Origin: CAYLLN01 sp036496265
GTDB lineage: Bacteria > Planctomycetota > Planctomycetia > Pirellulales > Pirellulaceae
Assembly (NCBI GenBank): GCA_036496265.1
Contig: DASXLL010000145.1
Span: forward strand, 1-23,120
DNA: 23,120 nt
Direction of reading: 5' to 3'
The position numbers were made by a program, and so were the translations under genes. The notes beneath the pieces are model-generated. The model ran no database searches. It saw only the letters and a list, made by a program, of their open reading frames with translations, and was not told the DNA's origin. Each line of letters begins with the position of its first letter. Position 1 is the first letter of the stretch. This document shows positions 8,622-16,675 of this stretch, in pieces.

Positions 8622-10565
8622 ATGGCCCGCGCCTCGCGCGTTGGCTACTGCCTCGCGCTATTCTTGGCGCTCGTTGCCTCCGGCTGCGCTCAACAGCGCT
8701 ATATCACCCGCCGCGAGCAGCCGAATCGATTTCTACCCGGCCCGCTGGCCGCGCCCCTGGCCTCGCTTACCCATTCGCAGCCGAAGCCGACGCCGCGGAC
8801 GCTGCAACTTTTGCGGCGATACGACCTCGTCGAATTGCAGACGAAATCGCCTGAGATTGCGCTGACACGGCTGCAGCAGGAAATCGAGGCCGATCCCAAT
8901 CCCGACAAAGTCTGCTCGTACGCAGAGCTGGCTTATCTCGACGGCCAGCGGCTCCAGGCGAACAACAAACCGAAGGACGCGCTCGACGCCTACGCGACAT
9001 CGGTTGCCCACGCTTATTGGTTCCTGCTCGACCCGCGGCTCGACCGCTTTCGCAATCCGTACGACCCGGAGTTCCGCCGCGCCTGCGACCTGTACAACGA
9101 TTCGCTCGCCGCGGCGATGCGGCTGGTGGTCAAGCAGAACCGCCTCAAGCCGGGTGAAACGCAAATCATTCAAACGGGCAAGAAGCAGTTTCAGGTGCAG
9201 GTCGTTCTTCGCGGGCCCTGGCATGCCGATGATATCGAGCGACTCGAATTCGTCAGCGATTACAAAATTGAAGCCGGGCTTTCGAATCAGTACCACACCT
9301 ACGGCCTGGGCGTGCCGCTGATCGCCGTCCGCGCCAATCACAAAGAAGAATCGCCGGCCGAGCGATATTATCCGCCAGGTCTGTGCTTTCCGGTCACGGC
9401 TTTTCTCCGCGTCGAGGAACAAACACGTGAGCAAGTTGCCGCCAGCGTCTATCGCTGCACACTGGAGTTGTACGACCCGCTGTTCAGCAGCGACATCGCC
9501 GTCTGCAACCGCCTGGTGCCGCTTGAGACGGATCTGACCGTTCCGCTCGCCTTTTTCCTCGACAACCCTGCATTCAAGGAAAAAGATCTCGCGACGGTCG
9601 GGCTCCTCAATCCCAATAAGGCCCAGGGCATCAAAGGACTCTACATGGTAGAGCCCTACGATCCGAATCGCATTCCGGTCGTGATGGTCCACGGACTTTG
9701 GTCCAGCCCGACGACTTGGATGGAGATGTTCAACGACTTGCGGGCGTTTCCGGAAATTCGCAATCGCTTTCAGTTCTGGTTCTTCTTGTATCCAACTGGC
9801 CAGCCGTTCTGGGCGAGCGCGGCGCAGCTTCGCGACACGCTGGCCGAAGTGCGCGGCACGCTCGACCCCGGCGTAAGGAATCCGAACCTCGATCAGCTCG
9901 TCCTCGTTGGCCACAGCATGGGCGGCCTTGTCTCGATGCTGCAAACGCTGGAGAGTGGCGACGACTTTTGGCGTCTCTTATCGGATAAACCGCTGGAGGA
10001 CCTGCGGGCGACGCCCGAGGAGAAGACTCGACTTGCCAAATCGTACTACTTCCATCCGAGCGCGTCGGTCAAGCAGGTTGTGACGCTTGGCACTCCGCAC
10101 CGCGGCAGCGAGTTCGCCAGCGATGCCGCTCGTGAGATCAGCCGACGGATCATTAAGCTGCCCGAAATGATGCTGGAGCTGGGCACGAAGTTGGCTTTGA
10201 CGAATCCAGGCTTTTTCAGCAACAAGGATCTGTTGACCACAACGACCAGCATCGATTCGCTGGCACCCGACTGTCCGATTTTCCCTGTGATGCTGCGCGC
10301 CTCACGGGCGCCGTGGACGCGTTACCACAACATCATGGGCATCGTGCCCAAACGAACCTTCCTTGGTCGCGTTTCGGAGGACGGCGACGGCATCGTTTCG
10401 GCCAAAAGCGCGAAGTTGGACGACGCGGCGTCGGAAATTTCCGTTCCCGCCGACCATCTCGAAGTCCACCGTCATCCGCTCTCAATTCTCGAAGTGCGGC
10501 GGATTTTGCTCGAGCACATCAACAGTCTTAGCGGCGCGATTCAATTTGCAGCCGCTGTGCCATGA
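8622..10565 (+). CDS. Lipoprotein alpha/beta hydrolase (lipase/PGAP1-like)
   Basis: The 647-residue product starts MARASRVGYCLALFLALVASGC, a clear lipobox (VAS-GC, C22), so it is anchored to a membrane on the outside. This start (ATG 8622) is preferred over an in-frame ATG at 8580 because it places the signal correctly. Residues about 60-345 form a non-catalytic region with a TPR-like stretch (YAELAYLDG...DALDAYATS) and a beta-rich part. The hydrolase follows: VVMVHGLWSSPTTW (about 353-366), LVGHSMGG with S432 and LGTPHRGSEFA. Near the C-terminus SEDGDGIVS and PADHLEVHRHP supply the likely acid and histidine. The substrate is unknown. It ends 6 bp from the convergent DUF1080 gene. Confidence 0.88.
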   Translation: MARASRVGYCLALFLALVASGCAQQRYITRREQPNRFLPGPLAAPLASLTHSQPKPTPRTLQLLRRYDLVELQTKSPEIALTRLQQEIEADPNPDKVCSYAELAYLDGQRLQANNKPKDALDAYATSVAHAYWFLLDPRLDRFRNPYDPEFRRACDLYNDSLAAAMRLVVKQNRLKPGETQIIQTGKKQFQVQVVLRGPWHADDIERLEFVSDYKIEAGLSNQYHTYGLGVPLIAVRANHKEESPAERYYPPGLCFPVTAFLRVEEQTREQVAASVYRCTLELYDPLFSSDIAVCNRLVPLETDLTVPLAFFLDNPAFKEKDLATVGLLNPNKAQGIKGLYMVEPYDPNRIPVVMVHGLWSSPTTWMEMFNDLRAFPEIRNRFQFWFFLYPTGQPFWASAAQLRDTLAEVRGTLDPGVRNPNLDQLVLVGHSMGGLVSMLQTLESGDDFWRLLSDKPLEDLRATPEEKTRLAKSYYFHPSASVKQVVTLGTPHRGSEFASDAAREISRRIIKLPEMMLELGTKLALTNPGFFSNKDLLTTTTSIDSLAPDCPIFPVMLRASRAPWTRYHNIMGIVPKRTFLGRVSEDGDGIVSAKSAKLDDAASEISVPADHLEVHRHPLSILEVRRILLEHINSLSGAIQFAAAVP

Positions 10566-10571
10566 GATGTC

Positions 10572-11261
10572 CTACTCGACCTTGTCGCCCGGTTTCAATT
10601 CGCGGATGCGAATGTTCTTCCAACGAACATGATAGGGCCCGGCATTGGCCGGAATGCTGTGAACCTGCAGGCCGATGAAGCCGCTGGCGTCGAGACTATC
10701 GTGAAAATCAGCGCAGGCGATACCGTTGACCCACGAGCGAATGCGATCGCCTTGCGCGACAATGCGGTAGTGATTCCATTCCTCGTTTTTATACGCCTTC
10801 GCGGCTTCGGGCTTGTTGGTAAAGTCGTCGAGCCATTTCGTCCGCCGCGCTTCGTCCCAAAAATTGCCGGCGACGCCTTCCTCTTGCTTCGTGATCTCGC
10901 ACTGATAGCCATACACGTCTCCCTTTGGTCGAACCTTGCCCTTTTTCGACTCCAGCGGAGTGTCTTGCTCGTAGGTATGGCTGCGAATCTGCACGCCGGA
11001 GTTCAGTGGCTTATCGCAGAGTACGTCGAACTGCAACTCAAAATCACCGAACGGCCCTTTGCAGAGGAATGTGTTCGGGGTGCCTTTAACCGTCGTGCCG
11101 ACAATGCAGCCATCTTCGACTTTGTATTCGGCCTTGCCGCCTTTCATATCCCAGCCGTCGAGCGATTTGCCGTCGAAGAGCGAGACCCAATTGTCGGCCG
11201 CCAACGCAGGAAGAGAATAAACAACAAAAATTGCAGCAAGGAGAAAACGACTGGTGTGCAT
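10572..11261 (-). CDS. Exported DUF1080 protein (3-keto-disaccharide hydrolase family)
   Basis: A 229-residue concanavalin-like jelly-roll protein of Pfam DUF1080, a family expanded in planctomycetes and linked to hydrolysis of 3-keto-glycosides. A signal peptide (MHTSRFLLAAIFVVYSLPALAA) ends near residue 22. Family blocks are NWVSLFDGKSLDGWDMKGG, YKVEDGCIVGT, FGDFELQFDVLCDKPLNSGVQIRS, EWNHYRIVAQGDRIRSWVNGI and the closing GFIGLQVHSIP...VRWKNIRIREL. Length is normal for a single-domain member. The start (11261) has no obvious Shine-Dalgarno. It is divergent from the HTH/TPR gene, across 166 bp that contain no gene. Confidence 0.92.
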   Translation of the reverse strand: MHTSRFLLAAIFVVYSLPALAADNWVSLFDGKSLDGWDMKGGKAEYKVEDGCIVGTTVKGTPNTFLCKGPFGDFELQFDVLCDKPLNSGVQIRSHTYEQDTPLESKKGKVRPKGDVYGYQCEITKQEEGVAGNFWDEARRTKWLDDFTNKPEAAKAYKNEEWNHYRIVAQGDRIRSWVNGIACADFHDSLDASGFIGLQVHSIPANAGPYHVRWKNIRIRELKPGDKVE

Positions 11262-11427
11262 AAGTTGTCGCTAATTCTGAAAAAGTGAGTATTTGCCCGG
11301 CAGTTAGCATAGCGGGTTAAATTGTCACGCTCAATTCGTCCGAATTGCCAGTTGATTGCCGTGGGTTGACGGATTGGCGATCGACGGCCAAAGTTGCGTT
11401 TTCCAACGTGCCGGACGGATTGAACTC

Positions 11428-12345
11428 ATGCTCACAGCCGAACCAAAAATCGCCAGTGCCAGCCGGTATACGCCGGCGATGCTCGCCGAGCTAATCGGCG
11501 TGCCGGTCAGCCGCGTGCGGTCTTGGCAGCGGCGAGGTTGGATTGTCCCCGTTGTGCAACAACACCGGCTTGCGCTGTTTGATTTCGAAGGCTTAACCGC
11601 CGCTCGTCAGTTGGCCGCTTTAACTCGACTCGGCGCAAGCTCACAGCTAATCTCCAAAAAGCTAAAGGAAATCCAGCAGCAATTTCCGGATGTCCAACGG
11701 CCGCTTTCGGAGCTAACGCTGATTCTGGACGGCCGCACGCTGCTCGTGCGTCGTACCGGCAGCTTGATCGAGCTTGGTGGTCAACTGCGGATCGACTTCG
11801 ATGCTTTCAGCGAAAGTGAAAACGACGAGGCGCCTGCGACACTGTTTTCAGCTGCGGTGTTTCTTTCACGGCAATCGACGCCGAGTGAACAGGCATCCGT
11901 CGCGAATCTTGCCACGTGGGCCGCCGATTTGGATGAAACCGGCGATTTGCGCTCCGCGGCCGAGATGTATCGCGCGGCCTTGGCGGCGGGTGGCCCGAAC
12001 GCCGAAGTCTGTTTCCATCTGGCCGAATTGCTTTACCGACTCGGCGATCTGTCGGCCGCCCGAGAACGATATTTTCAGGCCCTGGAAATCGACGAGAATT
12101 ACGTCGAAGCCCGCGCCAATCTGGGTTGCGTGCTACTCGATCTGGGCGAGGATGAGTTGGCGATCAGCGCGTTTCATGGCGCACTGGCGTCGCTTGAAAC
12201 CTATGCCGATGTGCATTACCACCTCGCCAAAACGCTCGACCAGCTCGATCGCCACTCGGATGCAGATCAGCATTGGCAGCGTTTCGCCGAGCTGGCACCC
12301 GAAAGCCCCTGGGCCGACGAAGCAGCCGAGCGTCTCAGCCGGTAA
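11428..12345 (+). CDS. MerR-type HTH protein with C-terminal TPR repeats
   Basis: The 305-residue protein joins a MerR-like winged-helix N-terminus (about 13-85: SRYTPAMLAELIGVPVSRVR, SWQRRGWIVP, FDFEGLTAARQLAALTRLGAS) to TPR repeats (about 160-300: DLRSAAEMYRAALAAGGPN, DLSAARERYFQALEIDENY, DELAISAFHGALASLETYA, HSDADQHWQRFAELAPES). A linker (about 95-160) carries a possible beta element (LTLILDGRTLLVRR). I chose ATG 11428; a TTG at 11356 would add 24 residues without family character. It is probably a cytosolic regulator or scaffold that binds DNA and partners through TPRs. The target is unknown. The GGDEF gene follows on the same strand after 145 bp. Confidence 0.8.
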   Translation: MLTAEPKIASASRYTPAMLAELIGVPVSRVRSWQRRGWIVPVVQQHRLALFDFEGLTAARQLAALTRLGASSQLISKKLKEIQQQFPDVQRPLSELTLILDGRTLLVRRTGSLIELGGQLRIDFDAFSESENDEAPATLFSAAVFLSRQSTPSEQASVANLATWAADLDETGDLRSAAEMYRAALAAGGPNAEVCFHLAELLYRLGDLSAARERYFQALEIDENYVEARANLGCVLLDLGEDELAISAFHGALASLETYADVHYHLAKTLDQLDRHSDADQHWQRFAELAPESPWADEAAERLSR

Positions 12346-12401
12346 AGCTCATGCATTCGCGCAAACTCCCGCCATTTGTGGGGTTCGGCGGTAGACGCGG
12401 C

Positions 12402-12429
12402 TTGACTAAGTAACCAGTCGGCATAGGGA
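12402..12429 (+). promoter_or_regulatory. Possible sigma-70-like promoter before the GGDEF gene
   Basis: TTGACT (12402-12407) is followed after 16 bp by TAGGGA (12424-12429), a good -35 with a poor -10, in the gap ahead of the GGDEF gene. This is weak pattern evidence only. Confidence 0.25.
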
Positions 12430-12490
12430 ATCTATGTAGGCCCGCGGGCGACTGCCTCGCTCGTGGAAGACCTTGCAGCCTGGCGCGGAT

Positions 12491-13996
12491 ATGACGACTC
12501 TGATCGACATCCTGTTTTTGCTGATTGCCGCGACGGGTGGCTCGTCCGCGATGGGCTTGATTTGGCTGCTGCGAACACCTACGAAGGTCGATCCGGCCGA
12601 GTCGGAGGAAGCTCGGTTTGCCCGCGAGAGCCTCGCACGTCTGCAGGATTTAGCTCGACGGGTCGCGGCGGAAGTCGATCACCATGCCGAATGCGTGGAG
12701 GAGATCACGGCCCAACTCGCAAACGATGACAACGACGAAGAGGCAGTGATTGCGGCTGTGAGCCAGCTTGTCGATGCCAATCGCCGGATGCAGCGGCAGC
12801 TCGACACAGCGGAGCAACGGCTCGAGGCTCAGGCGGCTCAAATCGAGTCACATGCAGTCGAGGCCCGCACCGATGCGCTCACGAAAGTCGCCAACCGCCG
12901 AGCGTTTGACGATGAGCTGACTCGTTGCATCGCTGAATTCCGCGAGAATGCAACGCCGGTGACGCTCATTCTGCTCGACGTCGATCATTTCAAGCGATTC
13001 AACGATTCCTACGGACACCAGACGGGGGACGACGCCTTGCGGACTGTCGCCAGAACGCTGCGGCAAGTTGTCGATGGCGCCGGCCAGGTCGCTCGCTACG
13101 GCGGTGAGGAATTCGGCGTCATTTTGGCCGGTAGCGAAGCAGCGGAAGCCAGTCAACTTTGCGAGAAAATTCGCCAAGCGATCGAGGCGACACCGGTGAG
13201 GGCCGCCAACCGCGAGCTGCGCATTACGGCGAGCGCCGGCGTCGCACAGATCATAACAAACGAATGCGACAAGGATTTGATCGCCCGCGCGGACCAGGGG
13301 TTGTATGCGTCGAAGAAGGCGGGTCGCAATTGTGCCCACGTTCACGATGGCCGGATCAGTCGCTTGATCCGCTTTCAGGAGGCGGTCGCAGCCGCGCTGC
13401 AGCCGACGGCGAATCGAGGCGTGGGCGACGAATGGATGTATTCGACGGAGCCGGCCAATGACGCCGTTTTTCGCGAGCCACTGGCAAATGTCAGCAGTCG
13501 TCCCGCGTTTTTCGACGAGCTGATCCGGCGGCTCTCGCAATGCAAAACGAGCGGCACGCCGCTGACATTGATCCTCATGCAAGTCGATGATTACGACCGC
13601 ATCTTCAATGAGCGCGGTTCGTCGGCTGTGGCCGTCGTGCTGCGAATCATGTCGCAGTTCATTACCGCGTCGCTCCGCGATATGGACAGCGTGTCGCGCT
13701 TGAGCGATGACACGTTCGCAGTGCTGCTGCCGGGCGCGGTGCTCGACGATGGACTGACGATCGCTCAGCGAATGCGGCAGGCGGTCGAACGTTGTCGCCT
13801 GCCTCGCAAGGCCGGAGTCGCATTTTTCACACTCAGCGCCGGCGTTGTGCAAGCCATCGAAGGGGACGATCTGCGGCAAATTCTGGAGCGGGCCCGGGCG
13901 CTCCTCAATGAAGCCGCCAATCAGGGCCGCAATTGCGTTGTCGGCGAGGATGCGGCGGCTGTTCAAACCGCGACCGCTGCTGCCCCGACGGCCTGA
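12491..13996 (+). CDS. Tandem GGDEF protein: active-looking first domain, degenerate second domain
   Basis: The 501-residue protein would synthesise cyclic di-GMP from two GTP. An N-terminal membrane segment (about 5-26) is followed by a helical, coiled-coil-like stretch (about 40-125). The first GGDEF domain (about 125-285) has TDALTKVANRRAF, LDVDHFKRFNDSYGHQTGDD and RYGGEEF (GGEEF at 204-208). No RxxD inhibitory site precedes it, since VDGAGQVARYGG stands there. The second domain (about 330-485) keeps the fold pattern (PAFFDEL, QVDDYDRIFNERG) but has RLSDDTF where GGDEF should be, so it is probably catalytically dead. Start is ATG 12491; a TTG at 12473 with GGAAG just upstream is an alternative adding six residues. 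A 63-bp gap precedes the next gene. Confidence 0.88.
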   Translation: MTTLIDILFLLIAATGGSSAMGLIWLLRTPTKVDPAESEEARFARESLARLQDLARRVAAEVDHHAECVEEITAQLANDDNDEEAVIAAVSQLVDANRRMQRQLDTAEQRLEAQAAQIESHAVEARTDALTKVANRRAFDDELTRCIAEFRENATPVTLILLDVDHFKRFNDSYGHQTGDDALRTVARTLRQVVDGAGQVARYGGEEFGVILAGSEAAEASQLCEKIRQAIEATPVRAANRELRITASAGVAQIITNECDKDLIARADQGLYASKKAGRNCAHVHDGRISRLIRFQEAVAAALQPTANRGVGDEWMYSTEPANDAVFREPLANVSSRPAFFDELIRRLSQCKTSGTPLTLILMQVDDYDRIFNERGSSAVAVVLRIMSQFITASLRDMDSVSRLSDDTFAVLLPGAVLDDGLTIAQRMRQAVERCRLPRKAGVAFFTLSAGVVQAIEGDDLRQILERARALLNEAANQGRNCVVGEDAAAVQTATAAAPTA

Positions 13997-14059
13997 TGCG
14001 CTAGTTGCCTGCCGATCGAAGCGTGCGACAATGGCAGTTGCCCTCGGGCAGGCTGCCGT

Positions 14060-15172
14060 ATGTCGATTCAATCATCCGTTTCATTTTCGCGGCGCGATTT
14101 TCTTCGTGTTTCAACCGCCGGCGTCGTGCTTGCAGCAGCCAGCGATGCGCTCGCGGAAGCCGATCCCAAGTGTCCGCGTTGCGGTGGCATTGGCCGAATT
14201 CCGCTGCTGACTGGAAAACCGTTCGTGTGGCTTAAGGGCACCACGCTGCCAAAGCTGGAGAGCTTCGTTGACGAGGATTTTTGCCCGATTTGCCAAGCTG
14301 GTGGCGACAAAAGTGATTTGGTCGCGGATTTCAAAGCCAAAATCGACGGTGCAGTTGAGGCTAATAAGACGTGGGAAGAGCGCACGGGTTGGAAGCTTGT
14401 GTGTGTGGTAACGCGGCATGCGGCGATTCATACGCAGCTCAAAACGACGGAGGCGCGGGCTGTTGGGACGGCGATTGAAACGCTGATGGACCATTTGAAG
14501 CGGATCAGCGGTTCACTGGCGCTGGCAACAACGAGGCCGGATCAATTTGGGTTGATGTTGCTGTGGGAAAAATCGTCGTGGGAAGCGTTTCGCAAGGTCA
14601 TGGAGTCGATGTATTCGCTCAATCAGCTTGGCCCCAGTTGGACGAGCGCCCGCGAATTCAACGCGTTTGATCACGTCGATGTGCCGCACACATACGAGAC
14701 ACCGCATACGATCAAATCGCGGCCGCCGTCGTGTGGGGCGGTGTTTATCACGGCGCGGCGGCAACTTCAGCTTGCGGCACGCTGGCGGGCGCCGTTTTGG
14801 TTGGCGGAAGGCTTCGCGGCGTATGGCGACAATGTCGTGCACAAGATAAATCGCTGGTTCACCGTTTATCAGCCGCGGCAAATGCTGGTTGGCGATTGGA
14901 TGGTTGAGGCTCGCAAGCTGGTTGCCGAGAGAAATCAACGGCCTTGGAAAGCAATGTTCAAACGCGAGCTGATCGATTGGGAAGTGGCGGATCACATTCA
15001 GACGATGTCGACGGCGGCGTTCCTGTTCGAGTCGGAGCCGGCGAAGTTTGTGGGTTATCTCAAACGACTGCGAAATGGTGAACAGGAACTGGCGGCGCTG
15101 GAAGAAGCGTATGGTTTGCCGCTGGATGAAATTGAGCAGCGTTGGGCTCGGTGGATCGCGATCAAACGGTGA
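14060..15172 (+). CDS. Tat-exported protein with CPxC pairs and gluzincin-like C-terminus lacking HExxH
   Basis: A twin-arginine signal (SRRDFLRVSTAGVVLAAASDALA, about 10-32) predicts folded export. The mature N-terminus has a zinc-ribbon-like set of two pairs, CPRCGG (C38, C41) and CPIC (C75, C78). The C-terminal half resembles peptidase-MA/DUF1570-type proteins: WLAEGFAAY (247-255) matches the W-L-x-E-G block that carries the third zinc ligand in gluzincins. The HExxH helix expected about 14-17 residues earlier reads ITARRQLQLA (230-239), with neither His nor Glu. A proteolytic role is therefore doubtful; a non-catalytic structural or binding role is inferred. It ends 15 bp from the convergent thioesterase gene. 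Confidence 0.75.
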   Translation: MSIQSSVSFSRRDFLRVSTAGVVLAAASDALAEADPKCPRCGGIGRIPLLTGKPFVWLKGTTLPKLESFVDEDFCPICQAGGDKSDLVADFKAKIDGAVEANKTWEERTGWKLVCVVTRHAAIHTQLKTTEARAVGTAIETLMDHLKRISGSLALATTRPDQFGLMLLWEKSSWEAFRKVMESMYSLNQLGPSWTSAREFNAFDHVDVPHTYETPHTIKSRPPSCGAVFITARRQLQLAARWRAPFWLAEGFAAYGDNVVHKINRWFTVYQPRQMLVGDWMVEARKLVAERNQRPWKAMFKRELIDWEVADHIQTMSTAAFLFESEPAKFVGYLKRLRNGEQELAALEEAYGLPLDEIEQRWARWIAIKR

Positions 15173-15187
15173 TTATTCTGCTGTTGA

Positions 15188-15616
15188 TTATTCGGCTCCA
15201 GCGACGAACGGCTTCAATTTCTTCGCCATGGCTGCTGGGACGGCGATTGACTTGGGTGGCTTGCCTTCGCGAATCCGGCAGCAGACCGCGGTGATTTCGC
15301 CTGTCGCCAATTGTTCGCCGCCGCGAGAGAAGCGATGGCGGTAGGTCACGCTGCTCTTGCCGAGGCGGGCGATGCGGACTTCGATCTCCAGCAGCTCTTC
15401 GAACCGCGCGGCGGATTGAAAGTCGCACTTGGCGTTGACGCGAGGCCAACTGATTTTGCCGGTCGCGTCGTGCATCACAACGCTGAGGCCAACGCTGCGG
15501 AGCAACTCGTGCTCGGCCTGCTCCATCATTCTGAAGAAGGCCGCAAAATGCATGATGCCGGCGGCGTCGGTGTCGCTGAATTCGACGCGTCGGTTGGTGA
15601 CGAACTTTGCCGCCAT
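15188..15616 (-). CDS. Hotdog-fold acyl-CoA thioesterase (4HBT/YbgC-like)
   Basis: The 142-residue protein has the 4-hydroxybenzoyl-CoA thioesterase pattern at its start, VEFSDTDAAGIMHFAAFFRMME, with the catalytic-type Asp in the DTDAAG loop. The rest is the usual hotdog strands (FEELLEIEVRIARLGKSSVTYRHRF). It probably hydrolyses an acyl-CoA in the cytosol; the substrate cannot be read from the sequence. The frame stays open upstream through rpsR, but ATG 15616 gives the normal family length, so the longer reading is rejected. It starts 8 bp after the rpsR stop and is probably co-transcribed with it. Confidence 0.88.
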   Translation of the reverse strand: MAAKFVTNRRVEFSDTDAAGIMHFAAFFRMMEQAEHELLRSVGLSVVMHDATGKISWPRVNAKCDFQSAARFEELLEIEVRIARLGKSSVTYRHRFSRGGEQLATGEITAVCCRIREGKPPKSIAVPAAMAKKLKPFVAGAE

Positions 15617-15624
15617 CGCAGCGA

Positions 15625-15909
15625 TTACTCGCCGACGTAAGGCAGCAGCGCCATAAAGCGGGCGCGCTTGATGGCGAGGGCGACGGCGTGCTGGCTGACG
15701 GCCATGCAGCCGCTCTTGCGCCGGCTGACGATCTTGCCGTGGCGGTTGATCAACTTTTTGAGGAGCTCGATGTCCTTGTAATCGACGAACAACGGGCGCG
15801 GGCGGACGCCATCGACCCAAATGGGATCTTTTTTCTTGATCTTGAGCTTGGGCTTGGGCCGCTTGCGGGGCTTGGCGTTCTTCGGGTTGAAGCGGGGAGT
15901 AAAGGCCAT
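15625..15909 (-). CDS. rpsR: 30S ribosomal protein S18
   Basis: A 94-residue S18 of the small ribosomal subunit platform. The basic, Pro-rich N-terminus (NPKNAKPRKRPKPKLKIKKK) is longer than in E. coli S18. The core is standard: YKDIELLKKLINRHGKI, SRRKSGCMAVSQHAVALAIK and RARFMALLPYVG. In many bacteria rpsR sits with rpsF, ssb or rplI; here it stands only with a thioesterase gene. Upstream lie about 100 bp without clear promoter boxes and then the repeat island. Confidence 0.96.
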   Translation of the reverse strand: MAFTPRFNPKNAKPRKRPKPKLKIKKKDPIWVDGVRPRPLFVDYKDIELLKKLINRHGKIVSRRKSGCMAVSQHAVALAIKRARFMALLPYVGE

Positions 15910-16011
15910 GGCTGACGGTCACTTACGACTATAAATCTCGACTAAATTGGAATCCGTGATTCTAGGGGATTTGAGGTCTGACACAAGGCGTGCGGCGGAA
16001 GGGCAAAGTCA

Positions 16012-16114
16012 AAAGTCCAAAGTTCAAGGTCCAAGGTTCAAGGTTCAAAGTTCAAAGTTCAAGGTCCAAGGTTCAAAGTCGAAGATCTAAAGTCCAAGGT
16101 CAAAGGTCAAAGTT
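16012..16114 (+). repeat. Heptamer tandem array, AARGTYC
   Basis: About twelve consecutive 7-nt units of form AARGTYC (AAAGTCC, AAAGTTC, AAGGTCC, AAGGTTC and so on) run in register from 16012 to 16095, then decay to about 16114. They form the first part of repeat copy B. Copy A has only two or three degenerate units at the matching place. Confidence 0.85.
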
Positions 16115-16264
16115 GTGAATGCGGCGCTAAAGTTGGAAGTTTTTTCATTACGGAGGGCTTAAGCGGTGGACGGAAGTGGTTGTGGGTTTTGGAGTTGGGA
16201 TTTGGGATGTGAATGGCGGTGCGCTCAAGTTGAGCCGGGGAGCGAGTTTCGAGTTCAAAATTGT

Positions 16265-16355
16265 GGGGCTCGGGGTTCGGGGTTCGGGGTTCGGGGTTCG
16301 GGATTCGGGGCTCGGGATTCGGGGTTCGGGATTCGGGATTCGGGGTTCGGGGCTT
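16265..16355 (+). repeat. Heptamer tandem array, GGGRYTC (G-quadruplex potential)
   Basis: Thirteen units of 7 nt (GGGGTTC, GGGATTC or GGGGCTC) run in register without interruption, followed by another G5. The regular G3-4 runs with 3-nt spacers could form G-quadruplexes on the plus strand. This is the same period as the AARGTYC array 150 bp earlier. Confidence 0.88.
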
Positions 16356-16471
16356 GGGGGCGGAGGGTGGCGGCTAATATTTACATATTTCTTTTGTGGC
16401 TGGTTAGCGTAAGTCGTTGGTGGACTGAGTGTTTCGGGATTAATAGGGACTAATACTCGTTTTGGTATTAG

Positions 16472-16675
16472 CGTGGGGAAGGATGGGATCGAAATGTTGA
16501 GATCGGGCAGTATGAGCGCAGGGTCGCCCCTCTAGGTAGATTGCAATTCGGGCGAAAAACCGGACCAAATTCTTGGTGGTTTTTGGAAATTGCGGGAAAG
16601 CGCAATCCCAGAAATGACTCGCGTCCCATTTTCTAGCCGAACAGTGGTAATCGGGCCACGGCTCGATTGAGCGCG
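16472..16675. other. Non-coding stretch between repeat copy B and the REP-like array
   Basis: I see no gene in these 204 bp. A degenerate half of the downstream Y unit is visible at 16615-16634 (TGACTCGCGTCCCATTTTCT). Confidence 0.4.

Larger units (their letters stand above)
16012..16471 (+). repeat. Structured intergenic repeat element, copy B
   Basis: Block order is the AARGTYC array (16012-16114), a 29-nt block (16124-16152, 28/29 identical to copy A), 67 nt of spacer and TGCGCTCAAGTTGAGC (16220-16235). Then come the GGGRYTC array (16265-16355), GCTAATATTT (16373-16382) and a hairpin CTAATA/TATTAG with a 10-nt loop (16450-16471). The hairpin has the same 22-nt size as in copy A, with changed loop bases. 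It lies in inverted orientation to copy A, 11 kb away, in the gap upstream of rpsR. Short frames inside it translate only to Gly-Ser-Phe-Gly repeats and are not genes. Confidence 0.7.

Noticed and set aside
8733..9944. 403-codon open frame on the minus strand, opposite the lipoprotein hydrolase
   Set aside because: It is a mirror frame of a high-GC gene with a clear lipobox and catalytic motifs on the plus strand. The translation has no recognisable domain.
12848..14071. 407-codon open frame on the minus strand, opposite the GGDEF gene
   Set aside because: The plus strand encodes clear GGDEF domains. The antisense translation is His/Arg-rich and motif-free.
15617..15922. N-terminal extension of the thioesterase frame through rpsR
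   Set aside because: The extension is an out-of-frame reading of rpsR. The family length and motif order fit the start at 15616.
16166..16453. Frames encoding Gly-Ser-Gly-Phe-Gly repeats
   Set aside because: They are translations of the GGGRYTC heptamer array and have no start context.
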